NCBI RefSeq assembly: GCF_949987535.1
Contig: NC_080074.1
Span: forward strand, 26,309,268 to 26,373,267
Direction: 5' to 3'
Length of the DNA stretch: 64,000 nt
From: Balaenoptera acutorostrata
Lineage: Eukaryota > Chordata > Mammalia > Artiodactyla > Balaenopteridae
Each line of letters opens with the position of its first letter. The first letter of the stretch is position 1. Under the pieces are notes generated by a model, which did no database searches, was not told the DNA's origin, and saw only the letters and a list, made by a program, of their open reading frames with translations. Shown here one piece after another: positions 1 to 13,200 of the stretch. A program made the translations under genes and the position numbers.

Positions 1-1098
1 GTGTTTTTTCAATATATTGAGTTTTCTTGGCAGTTACCTGTGGATTGATCACTTTGGATGGCCAGAATTCACTGTTGCACCTAGCTCGGTACTCTAAATT
101 TTTAAATTCTTTGGTAATGTTGCCTCAAAAGCAGGAAGGGCCCATAGTCAGCCAATTTAACTTTCTATAGGTGACCTTTATAATCAGGATTTTTGAAATT
201 GGGAGAGTTTAGTTGATGTATTCACATTGGAAACATTTTTAAATGTCTCATCTATCTTTTTGGAGCTTCAAGCCAGGAAACTCTGCATTTTGGAAAGGAG
301 ACCATTCACCGAGATAATAGGAAGATATGTTGTTTGGTTTAGAAAATATACACATATATGACATCATTGTAGATGTTGTAGATTTTAGAACAGGAAAAGA
401 ATACCAAAGATTAACTGCTTTTATTGGTCTTTAGACAGTAACAGAAACTTTGGTGATATCTTTGGAAATGTGTAGAGTTTGGTCTGGGGGATTGAATTTA
501 TTGTTGAAGTCCATGGGGAACCCAAAATAACAACATGGTGTATCACCTACTTTCATGATAACAATTTCCCTCTAAGCTTTCTTTACACATAATCCAGGAA
601 AATACCTCTGCCTGTTTTGCAAATATCTTGCTTCTGTGTGTTGGGAAAATAGGCTAAATAGTGATTAATACTTAGCTGCAGCCAAAGTATAAAATTACAC
701 AGAGTTTAAGGGCTGAGGAATGATTAAAAGCTATTTTTTTAAAGCATGATAAAATAAAACATAATTAAAAAGAGTTTTCCTGTCCATACTTTATCATTAA
801 CTCTTATAAAAAATTATCTTAAAAGTTCATCTGAATTTTCTGAACAGTCTCTGGCTATACAGAAGCATGAGATGGTGAAAGCAGGGAGACCAGTCAGAGG
901 ACTGGCAGAATCCAGGCAAGATGTAATGGTAGCAATAATGGAAATGGGAAAGAGTGGGCATTTGGGGATATTTCTTACAAGAAGAGGAAAAAAAGGTAAG
1001 TTGATGGCTTGGAAATGGGGCTCTGCTCATCATTGGATATGTTTTGGATACTGTAATGACTCTTTTTCTGTTTTTGTCTATCTCTTCTCTATCCTTAG
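1..1098 (+). other. FGD6: FGD6 intron, 3' part (5' end outside window)
   Basis: Intronic sequence that ends in a pyrimidine-rich tract and the acceptor AG at 1097-1098. It is AT-rich and I recognise no exon or well-preserved repeat in it. An open frame starting at 872 reads through this intron into the next exon, but only the part after 1098 is coding. Confidence 0.8.
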
Positions 1099-1255
1099 GA
1101 CGGAACAACAAAGAATTGCTGATATCTTTGTAAAGAAGGGACCATATCTAAAAATGTATTCCACATATATCAAAGAATTTGATAAGAATATAGCTTTGTT
1201 GGATGAGCAGTACAAGAAAAACCCAGGTTTTGCTGCTGTTGTTAGAGAATTTGAG
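1099..1255 (+). CDS. FGD6: FGD6 exon, DH domain (about residues 947-998)
   Basis: The exon opens with one base of a split codon and then reads [14 protein letters not shown] and onward, ending in REFE at a phase-0 boundary before GTATTT. It encodes central helices of the DH (Dbl homology) exchange domain. The acceptor is CCTTAG at 1093-1098. Confidence 0.95.
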
Positions 1256-4200
1256 GTATTTTTGCTACCGTCCTCTGTTTTGCTACCATTTCTCTGTTTT
1301 GAAACTAAAAATATTAGTGAATTCCAGTTACAGCAAACTAGAAAAGTTTTGGAAGTATTAAGATATGGCTGATTTCTAATTTGTACGGTAATTAAACTTT
1401 AAAATCATTTGTCGTCTTTTCTTCGCTCTTTTCCTTTCTTCTGAAGTCTTCATGCTATTGATATTAAGAATGGAAGTGTGGTATATACAGCTATGGCAAC
1501 TGATAATTGACCCAGGTTTTCATCAGTGTCCAGTGAGTTGTTCTGTTGCCTTGGCAGCAAAAGAAAACATGACGGAGAAAGTTAGATGTCTAATATCTAA
1601 TGATGCTTGCACGATCGATGCTTTCTTTTTTTTTAAAGCTTATGTCTCATTACTTCTCATTTCTTTTTTCTTTTTTTAAAATAAATTTATTTATTTATTT
1701 ATTTTTATTTTTGGCTGTGTTGGGTCCTCTTTGCTACGCACGAGCTTTCTCTAGTTGCAGTGAGCGGGGGCTACTCTTCGTTACAGTGCGCGGGCTTCTC
1801 TTGTTACGGGGTATGGGCTCTAGGCGCGCGGGCTTCAGTAGTTGTGGCACATGGGCTCGGTAGTTGTGTCACACGGGCTTAGCTGCTCCGCGGCATGTGG
1901 GATCTTCGTGGACCAGGGCTCGAACCCGTGTCCCCTGCATTGGTAGGCGGATTCTTAACCACTGTGCCACCAGGGGAGTCCCTCGATGCTTTCTTAACAT
2001 GCATTGTCATTATACTTTCATAATTATTCTACATACCAGACCCTGGATGTACATATTTAGCAAAAGATAGAACCATCATATTTGAAAAAAGTCTTTCCTT
2101 CCCACTTGAGCTGTGTAAGAACACCAGGACATCTTAGGAGGCAGGGACATTTTCACTTGGCCATTTTGATGTCACCCCACAGTAAATACCTTTATTGGAG
2201 ATAGGAGGTGAGGCTCAGGAATGGGCACCAGTATCTGTTGTACATACTAAGAAAAAAACTTTAGGCAGAATCGAATGTCCTTGTGGTCAAGTCAAAAGCG
2301 TTCCGGAATCAAATGTTCCCATATACAGTGTGATTTGGGGGATGTCTTTTGTAGCCATTCATCTGAGAAATTTTGCATTCTTCAGGCTTATAAGACGAGG
2401 TTTGCTTAGCAAGGCTGCTTTTCAGGTTGTCCCTAATTTCTGCATTCTCCCCAGCACCAACTGTTGTTATTATGAGTATATTGATGATAGGCTCTGATGG
2501 TTATTTGAATCCAGTTCCCAGTAGTTTTATTTCTGCCATCTTATTTTGGGAGCCAGGCATTTCCTTCTTGGTTGTTGGGTTGGTGTGTGTTATAAATACA
2601 TTGGTAGATGCTTTTCTAAGTGGTAGCTGCTGCCTCTGATTGGCCTACAACGCAGACTGCAGCCTCCACCCTCCACCCTCTGCGAGAGGGCTGTGAATTT
2701 CCCAGTGAGTCAGTGATTTCAGAGATGTACCTACAAGAGAGGGTAGACTCCGCGGTGAGCTGGTTCTGATTTCCCACTCAGCATAGGAGCTGTGCCTTGA
2801 AGGGAGCTTCTCCATGAATCCCAGAGTCGCTGGCTATTTAAAGTTCGGCTTCCGGAGCACTTGGATCTGGGTCCCTTGCTTCTTAGGAAAATGCATGTGT
2901 TTACTTTGGATGCCTTTTCCTTTCAGATGAGCCCACGCTGTGCTAATCTGGCCCTCAAGCACTACCTGCTCAAGCCGGTTCAGAGGATCCCCCAGTACAG
3001 GCTGCTGCTAACAGGTGGGCTTCTCTGGCACATTACCAACCAAGCATCTCCTGTCGTTCTTAGGAAACCCTGCCTTTCCTAAGAGCACCTCTCTTTTTCT
3101 ATCCGGTAGCCGATTTTCCTAACACATGAATTTATACATTGCTGGCAGCCTCACGTAGACATTGCCGGCACTGAACTTCTTTAGTTCTTTGGTCATCCGT
3201 GTGCATTCTCTGCTCTAGGCATTCATACATGTTAATTCCTTTTGCTCAGAACTTCTTTTACGGTCTCAGCCCCACAACGCTGTGTCGTTTTACCTGGTTA
3301 ATATTATTAATTCCAAGAAGGTACTTTCCCAGCCACTCAAGAATGAGGTTTAGAGGGTCACTCCCACATATTTGTATATCAACTACCATGGCCTTCTAGT
3401 CACTTACTTCAAAGGGTTGTTATAAGGATTGATTGATGAGCTATGTGCTTAGAATAGTGCCTTGGTCATGGTAAGTTCTAAATAAGTATTAGCTGCTATT
3501 ATTAGTATTATCCATATCCTTATCATCATCATGATTGTCATTATGTCTGGTCATTGTCTGTATCTTTTACTGGAGCTTCAGGATTACAGGGCTGTGTGTC
3601 TAGTTTACCACTGTAATAGTTAAAAAAAGAAAAAGAAAGCTATGATTTCAGTGAAGGCACACACTGTGCTCAGGACTTTATATTCATCGGGTCTTTAAGT
3701 CTTCACCATAGCTATGCATATATCACAATATTATTTGCATAGATGAAATAACAGGCTTATAGTGATTGAGTGGTCTGGCATCACGAAAAGCCAGTATAGT
3801 CTCAGTACCAAGCATAGTATCCAACACATACTACTACTAGGTCCTCTGTGGTATTTGCTGAAATGTATTGGATATGCAGTGACTTAATATACATATATAA
3901 TGTGCATTAAGAACTATGTCAAGGACTTCCCTGGTGGTCCAGTGGTTAAGACTCTGCGCTTCCAACGCAGGGGGCACAGGTTTGATCCCTGGTTGGGGAA
4001 CTAAGATCCTGCAGGCTGCACGGCATGGCCTAAATAAATAAATGCATAGCTAGATAGATGCTGCACGGCATGGCCAAAATAAATAAATAAATAGATAGAT
4101 AGATAAGTATCTAGATAAATAAATAAAGAATTGAAGTATTGTGTCCAAATGCACAAGAATATTCAAATGCCACTGCCACTCTAAATTCAATCAGCTGTAA

Positions 4201-7200
4201 TTTTATGTAAATAGATTTTGAGGTACTTGGTTCCTGTTAGTGTTCTTAAGCAATGGCACCCCTGCTTTAATCCTTAATCACTTTCTCTTAAGCCAAGAGC
4301 TATACTGAATGAGGTAGGTGAATTCTGGAAAGCCAGGATTTCCCGATTTCGCTTTAGGCAAAGCTTTCATACCTTTCAAGCTTGCCTAGTGAACTGCTGA
4401 TGAAGAAGTCCTGCCTTTCAGCCCCAGGACTGGCTACCCTAGGTATTTCTACTTAATTTGAATTTCTAACTGTGAATCAGGCACTAGATTTCTCTCTGGA
4501 ATGACATAGGCAAACCAAATAATTTGAGGATATCCTGTCCATCTGTACTTTCTTTCCTCTGCATTTGGCAGAGATTTAGACTACACAGGGCAAAAGGAAG
4601 TGCCCATGCATGTGTTGTGTTTTTGCTAGATAAATTCAATGCTGTATCATAAATGAGCTATTGAATGGCTTAGGCTATTTCTACAGCTATCGAATTAAGT
4701 ACTGTTTTTAGTGGCAAAAGACTATGGTTTCAAATGAGAGAAGGATGGAGCAAGGTTCTGAAATTTTCATGTAAAAATATTTTTTTTCCCACACTGTGAC
4801 TGATCTAAGTAAAAGAGTTACACATGTGTTTAATGTAGGTTTCATACTGAGTTTGATTTTAATTGATTAATGGTGAAATAGCAACGGCAAGTTTTAAAAA
4901 TTCTCTTCAAGAGAACAGATTTCATTTGTTTTATAACCAACATGATGTGAGCTTGGGGTTAGTTTTGAGCTTTGTCTTCTTTAATCTTAAAGCCCTCCCC
5001 ACCCTTAGCTTGGAAAATCTCCATTATTTAAATGATGTACCATACTTTATATATAGCAGACCCTTAGTAACTGTGGATTTATTTGTTCAAGGTTACAAAG
5101 TCAGGACTAAAGTTAAAGAAAGAACACAGACTTTGTAAAGCAATAACCGACGATTCATTCTATGCCTTTTCTTCCATTGATTCAAATTCTTCCCTTCCTC
5201 CACCTGACCTGAAGTCCTCCATTACCTCCAAAGCCATCTCTGATTACTCCAGTTCTCCTTAACCCTTTGTATTGGTGCAGTGTGACTTAGTAAATATTTA
5301 TTTGATGCCTTGTGAATTTGCTAATATTTATATGACTTGAATGTTGATTCCTTAATTTGATTATAAACTCCTTGAGGTCGAGGAGTGAGTCTTTTAATTA
5401 ATAATTAATAATTTAGTGCACCCCAGTATATCTGGGTCCCTTTGGGATAGCTTGGAAGCTGTTTAGGAAATAATTCTGGTTGGTTTTAAGCTACATTTAA
5501 AGCATCCCTTTAACCAAAATATCTTTAGCTTAATTAAAGGACAACATTGAGAGAGAGAATTTCAGAAACAGTCTCTCCTCCAGAGAGGTGAAGTGTCTTG
5601 CCCCAGCAACACAAATAGTGTCTATTAGTTGAAGCACCTGTGGTCATGTAATCCTAAGGACATATGGGGGTTGGTACCAAAAGTTTGTTTTATACTTATT
5701 TTTATTTAAAACTCTCATTTTCCAGTACTCCTTTTTGTCATGTTATGATTTCTCTCTACTTTGCAAGATATTTCTACTTTTGTTATCAAAGTGCCCCTAT
5801 CTACGCACTTAGATTTTTAGAAGTTGGATTTTAAGTCTTACGTTTGCATCTATTCAAACATGTGAATTAACTCTGGATCCTCATCTTTGGATAAACAAGC
5901 TCAAAGATTTAATCCTCCACACAACCTTGTGAGGGAAGTATTGATACTTTTATTTCCATTTTAGAATTTGGAATAATTCCAGGGGCACAGAGTATACAGG
6001 AACAGAGAGAAAGATTATTTCAGGCAACTCCTGACAACTTCGATTTATTGAGTTTCAGGCAGAGAAAGGGAAGGATTCCTACCTGGCTTGGTATAAGTAG
6101 GTTTGTGCCCACCTTGGCTTCTTGGGAAGGGAAGATTGAGAAATGCAGGGATGAAGTACAGATAAGATAAGATAGTTTCTTTTGGAGTCCTTTAGAGAAA
6201 GGTAAGTGGAAATCCCCAGATACAGCAGTCCTGCCCCTACTGTTCAAACAAGCATCCTATTGTCTGCAGTGTTTTCTTCAGGACCTAATTTGGGTTTCTA
6301 GTGGGTATTTTACTTAGGCTATTTCTTCCTTCATTGTAGTAAAAAATTTCCAACTGAATTCTTGGTAATATTTTTTTAAGCTCAGCTCAAAATAGGATCA
6401 AAGAAAATGTATATGTTGTATAATGAAATGCTTAAGATTAGAATTGTTTTTTTTTTAAGTAGTGAAGAAAGTGATTTACTTAATTTAAGCAGGAAAAACT
6501 TGTAAATTTTACCTTTATTTTGGCCACCTAAGAGCAGTGGATCTGGCCAGATCTTTGAATCTGTGTGGGGCCCAAATCCTATGTGAAGTTAGGACAAAGG
6601 GGGATCTTGAGGCAGCAGTGAGGGAGCAATCTTTAAAAAGTGAACAGATGCTGCTAAAGGAGCAGCATTAATTTTTTACCACTGCTTATTTCCTTCCTCC
6701 TCATCAGTTCAGGGTAGAGACTATCTTTTTTTATCCTAACTCAGTGTCTGCATAGATTCTGGCACATAACAGGGACTCAGTAAACTGAAAGGCTTAGGGA
6801 AATAAACGTTGTTCCTTTTTATGAGGTTGAGAATCCCTACGCAGTGATGCCTGTGAACATTTGACGGATGGATGGATTGATAAATTGCTTTTAAGAGTAA
6901 AAACACTCTTCCAGTTACCCAGAAACAAAACTGTGGAAACGACTAAAATGCTTCTCTTTCCTTGTCTTTCCTCCGTCGTAAGATCTGCTGACTAGTTTTC
7001 CTCTGCTTCTGCTTCCTGCCCTTTCCATTTCCCTTGTTATGCTCCAGGCCAGGCCTTTCTAAACTCACGCCAAGTTGTGGCAATATCTTCCTATTGGTCA
7101 TGCTCCCTTTATCACGCCTGCTTCCAAGAAGACCATAGAAAACACACACTTCTCCCATGTCTCCACTTTGCTTTCACACTACCACACTCAACACTTCTGA

Positions 7201-10200
7201 CACCAGATATATAGGTTTTTTTCCCACACCAAGAGACTCTCTTCAGCACCAGCTATGTGTCCTATAATTCAATTCAATTCTGACACTGTCTACCTGGAGA
7301 TAGTGGGCTCAGTTCCACAAGCCTGACCCTTCCAAACTTCAGATGCCATTCGCAAGTCCCAGGCTGTAACCTATATTTCTGACCGACCGACTGTAAATCT
7401 GGGTTGCCATGGCTTTCTCCTTGGGTTTGAAAGTTTGCTAGAATGGCTCACAGAACTCAGGGGAACACCTGTTTACGTTTACTGGTTTATTATAAAAGGG
7501 TATGCTAAAAGATAAAAATGAACTTCATATGGAAGAGGTACCTAGGGCAAGGTATGGTGGTTGGAACTCCCATGCCCTCTCTGGGCACACCAGCTCCCTA
7601 GAACCTCACCAAACCCTGTATTCTGGGGTGTTTATAGAGGCTTCATCACGTAAGCATGACCCATCATTAACTCCACTTCTAGCCCCTCTCCCCTTCCTGG
7701 AGGATGGAGAGTAGGGCTGAAAGTTTTAAGCTTTTAATCATGGCTTGGTCTTTGTGGTGACCAGTCCCCATCTAGGAGCCGACCAAGAGTCACCTCATTA
7801 TAACAAAGGACACTACTGTCACTTAAGAAATTCTAAGGTGGCTTTGTGTCAGAACTAGGGTCAAAGACCAGATATTAGAACAAAAGATGCACCAACTGCT
7901 CTTTTTTTTTAATGAATTTTTGATATGATATATTTTAATAAATTTATTTATTTATTTATTTTGGCTGCATTGGGTCTTCGTTGCTGCGCGCGGGCTTTCT
8001 CTAGTTGCAGTGAGCAGGAGCTACTCTTCGTTGAGGTGTGCAGGCGTCTCATTGCGGTGGCTTCTCTTGAGCATGGGCTCTAGGCACGCGGGCTTCAGTA
8101 GTTGTGGCTCGCGGGCTCTAGAGTGCAGACTCAGTAGCTGTGGCACACAGGCTTAGTTCCTCCGTGGCATGTGGGATCTTCCCAGACCAGGGCTTGAACC
8201 CATGTCCCCTGCATTGGCAGGCAGATTCTTAACCACTGCGCCACCAGGGGAGTCCCACTCCTAGTGCTTTTATCTCTCAGAAAATTACGAAGATTGGGGA
8301 GCTCTGTGCAAGGAACCGGGGGCAGAGACCCTACAGTTGGCCCTTGGTATCAGCAGATTCGGAACCCATGAATAGGAAGGGCTGACTGTACTACACCACT
8401 TTATATAAGGGAATTGAGCATCCACAGATTCTGGTATCTGAGGGGAGTGCTGGAACTAATCCCCCACAGATACCAAGGGATAGCTGTGTATATGTTTTCT
8501 ATCATTTCACAGATACACTTTTATTCTGCTTATTAGGAAAGTTGAAAACCTGCTTATCCTACCATAACGATGGATACATGTCATTACACATTTATCCAAG
8601 CCCACAGAATGTACACCACCAAGAGTGAACTCTAATGTAAACTGTGGATTGTGGGTGATCATGATGTGTCAGTGTAGGTGCATCCATTGTAACAAATGGA
8701 TCACCCTGATGGGGTATGTTGATGACAGGGGAGGCTGTGCATTTGTGGGGGCAGGAGCTGTATGGGAAGTCTCCATACCTTCCGCTCAATTTTGCTGTAA
8801 ATGTAAAACTGCTCTAAAAAGTTAAATCTTACTTTAGAAAAAAAATGATTTATCCACAGTATAAAGACCACAATTATAAACCTGTTCTGTATAACCAAAG
8901 AATTGCCCAAACCTTATTTTCCTTTGTTCTAGCTGCACTCATTTTCTTACCCTCTCCTGAAACCTGACTTTCAAGGCCAGATTCTCACCTCCATTAATCA
9001 ATCACCTACTCATTCAACCAGTATTGATACAGGCTGGTGCTGAGCTGGGCACCTGTATACACTGGCAGACAACACAGTGGTGGTCCCTGCCCTTATGGAG
9101 CTTACAGTCCTACTCTTTGGGGCCACCCCAACCCCTCAGGGTCCCTCCCAGCTCTTCCTCTTCTCAATTCCTAAAATTTATATTGATCTGGTCACTTTTT
9201 TTTTTTTTTAAGGAAAAGCCAGATGCCCCACTTCTTTTCCTCCAGGGTTTTTTTTTTTTTTTTAAATACTTATTTATTTACTTATTTTATTTTTGGCTGC
9301 ATTGGGTCTTTGTTGCTGCATGCGGGCTTTCTCTAGTTGCGGCAAGCGGGGGCTGCTCTTCATTGCGGTGCACTGGCTTCTCCTTGCGGTGGCTTCTCTT
9401 GTTGCGGAGCATGGGCTCTGGGCACACGGACTTCAGTAGTTGTGGCACGCAGGCTCAGTAGTTGTGGCACGCGGGCTCAGTAGTTGTGGCTCGCGGGCTC
9501 TAGAGCTCAGGCTCAGTAGTCGTGGCGCACAGGCTTAGTTGCTCCACGGCATGTGGGATCTTCCTGGAGCAGGGCTCAAACCCGAGTCCCCTGCGTTGGC
9601 AGGCGGATTCTCAACAACTGCACCACCAGGGAAGTCCCTGGTATTTTTTTAAATTAATTAATTCATTTATTTATTTATTTGGTTGCACCAGGTCTTAGTT
9701 GCAGCACGCAGGCTCCTTAGTTGCAGCTCGTGGGCTCCTTAGTTGTGGCAGGTGGGCTCCTTAGTTGTGGCATGCAAACTCTTAGTTGCAGCATGCATGT
9801 GGGATCTAGTTCCCTGACCAGGGCTCGAACCCAGGCCCCCTGCATTGGGAACACGTAGTCTTATCCACTGTGCCACCAGGGAAGCTCCTGGTCACTTGTT
9901 TGAGTGAGAATATTCTGAGGATTTATTTTTGTAGGGGTCACATTTTTTTTTTTGAAGGGATCTTTTGTGCCTATAAAAAATATGTTACATATTATAAAAA
10001 AAAAATTCCCTCTTCATCTTCTACCATCCAGGGATGACTATCATATATCCTTTTAGGGTTGGTGTTTTTTTGTTAGGTGTTTTTTTTTGTTTGTTTGTTT
10101 TTGTCTTTATTTTGTGTTATATGTATTATAAACTTTTCACTGAAAAGCCTTTTATTTGTGGAAAGCTACTACATTGGTGTTGAAACAAGGTGAATCAGTG

Positions 10201-13200
10201 GGGATCATAGTGGAGAAAATATAATGAAAAATATAATTTAAAAATTCCTCTGAAGTATTTTTTCCATTTCTGTATTTGCAGAGGGGAAGAAAGGCTTTTG
10301 AACTTTGATTAAATTTGGATCAGGTAGTTTCTTTGATCTTGTTCAAAATATTTATAAGTGACTTTAACAACATATTATATTACTTTTCCTGTAATCTTTG
10401 CCTTTAGTCTGGGATGGCATTAACTCCCTCTAGGTTTTAGAAATCCAGGATTTCCCATGTTGGTAGAAAATGGGATATTAAAAACATCTGTTCTGTTCTG
10501 AAGCTATAAATTTGAGTTATGAACAGGCTAATAAGCAGATTTGACAAAAGATCAGAATCAAATTAATGCATGACTTTTTTTTTTTTTTTTTTTTTTTAAT
10601 GCATGACTTTTAAAAATCCCTTACTGAAAATTGAAACTTTTGCTTCTGAAAATTCAAACTTCTGCTTAACAAGTGTTTGTTTGAAAACCATAGGCTAAAA
10701 TCATTCTAACACTTTCTCTAGAGCAGAACTTGATGAAAGGCGAGGCTGTCCTGGACACCAGCCAAAGAATTTATTTTCTGAGGAACCCAAAGGCCCTGAT
10801 ACAAAGCAGCTCCGTCCATGTAAAATGGGAGGGTGATAACATTCAGAATTTCCGTTGTAATTAGCTCAGCTCTTGTTCTGTTGCAATTCATTTTTTTTAA
10901 GCCTTTTTTTTTAAATTAATTAATTTTTATTTATTTATGGCTGTGTTGGGTCTTCGTTTCTGTGCAAGGGCTTTCTCTAGTTGTGGCAAGCGGGGGCTAC
11001 TCTTCATCGCGGTGCATGGGCCTCTCACTATCGCGGCCTCTCTTGTTGCGGAGCACAGGCTCCAGACGCGCAGGCTCAGTAATTGTGGCTCACAGGCCCA
11101 GTTGTTCCGCGGCATGTGGGATCTTCCCAGACCAGGGCTTGAACCCGTGTCCCCAGCATTGGCAGGCAGATTCTCAACCACTGCGCCACCAGGGAAGCCC
11201 CGCAATTCATTTTTAATCGTAGTTGTGAATTAGGTATTTTGAGAGATGATATGTAATAAATTATGTCCATGAAGTATTTTAGTACTACAGAAAGACTTCA
11301 GGATATAAGAGGTAAGCACATTTTATCTGCTTGTTCTATTATAGCTTTTAAATGTAATCTCACTTTCTATATAAAACAAGTGTTCTTAACCTTTTTAAGG
11401 TTATACCAGAATCCCTCTGGGAATGTGGTGAATCCTGTGGATCTCTTCTCGGAGTAATTTTTGAAGTTACAGAATAGAATTCGTAAGATTAAGAGGAAAC
11501 CAATTGGCCTGAAATAAAGTTATTAAAATAATTTTGAAGAGTGCAGAGTAATACATGTGCTTCTTTAGGTAATACATTAAATAGGAAGAGGTGGTGTGGA
11601 TCTAATAATTGTCATGATTTTGAAGTAGTGGTGAGAGTAAGCAATATTTTGAGATGCCTGCAACAACCGTAATGTCATATAAAAAAACATGCGATTTCTA
11701 TGGTGATAAAGCCCTGGTGTCATTAATAATACTGTGATTTGTTGACTATATTCGTAATGAAATTCCGTATTTCACTTAGAGATTAGTAGAAATTTTGGTT
11801 TTGCCTGTCCAAGTTTGCAGACCCTCTGAATTCTACCCATAGACATTACTGCAAAGCCATTCTTTTTCCAATTCTCAGTATAGATTTGACTTGGATTCCC
11901 TGCAAGTAACCGAATGCCTCTATTGCTGGAATGGGCCTTGCCAAAGATCTAGCAAGCTGAGTCTGTCGCCAAAGAGTTTCCCTCTTAGCATGTGTCAGAA
12001 TCATGGGCTCACATCAGGAACTGTTCCAGGGAATTCCTTCGTGGTCCAGTGTTTAGGACTCTGCCCTTCCACTGAAGGTGTACAGGTTTGATCCCTGGTC
12101 AGGGAACTAAGATCCCCCAAGCCGCACGGCCATTAAAAAAAAAAAAAAAAAAAAAGGGAACTGTTCCAGTTGGAGAAAACACTGAAATTCAGTCAAACTT
12201 GAATTCACTTTGGTGTTTATATTTGCTTTATTCTTCACTTAGCAGTTCTTTGGGTAGTAAAATATACTTATCTCCCCAAACCTCAATTATTAGGGTGGTG
12301 GGGACCAAATTTGGATAAGAGGTTCCTTAAGTGGGACTTGCCTGTGTCAAGGCCATTTCTGTACGTGTGAGGTTCTCACTTGATAAACTGGCAGGCTTAA
12401 ATGTATCCACGAAGAAAAGCAGTCTCAATGAAGTCAAAATAATGGATGTTTACATTTGTTGACTTTCCTATGGGTCTGACTCCCCTAAGGGCATTCTGTA
12501 TATGCCAAGCCAACATGTCCTGCTAAAAAGGGACCAAAGGGAGATTCTGTCCATTGTAAGATCTGATCCAAAATTTTGTCCTAGGACGAGCCTGGCATCA
12601 GGTTTGGTTTGTGAGTCCTTAGGGCATGCCACCTCTGGACCAGACTTATCAAAGTAAGACAGACCAGGGCTGCCTCATGTGGCTATGCCCTGACAAGGGC
12701 TCCCGGCTGAGTTCTAAGTCCAGCCAGCGCTCCGCTTGCCATATTGTGTGCCCTGGCAAGGGGCTGCATCAGCCCAGGAGAAGTGGCCTTTTTAATTCAC
12801 AGAAAGGCATTGCCAGCTTTCCAAGAACATGAATCTGTGAACCTGAGAGCCCGGAAAGGTCACTTTTCTAACTTAGGCATCTCTGGGCCACATTCTCAGA
12901 GGACAGAACTGACCTAATATTTGAGAAGCAGGAGAATTAGAGCAGAGACTGGAACACTTTTTAATTAGACCCTCAGAGTATCATCTCAAATGCTTAGTAA
13001 AATATGGAGCAAGAAGTGGTAACCCTAAATGAGTGTCATTTAGTCCATCATAAATTAAGGAAACATTTGTTGAATATGCACCAGACCTTGTTCTAGGTGC
13101 TGGGGGATATAAGGATAATTAATTCAGGCTCCTGGTCCTCCTGAAGCCCATGGTTTAGCATTTGTGCTTAAAGGGATACTAGACACTATAGAACCATTAA

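Noticed and set aside
12626..12832. 68-codon frame in unique-looking intronic DNA
   Set aside because: No recognisable domain, no splice context, and within the FGD6 intron.
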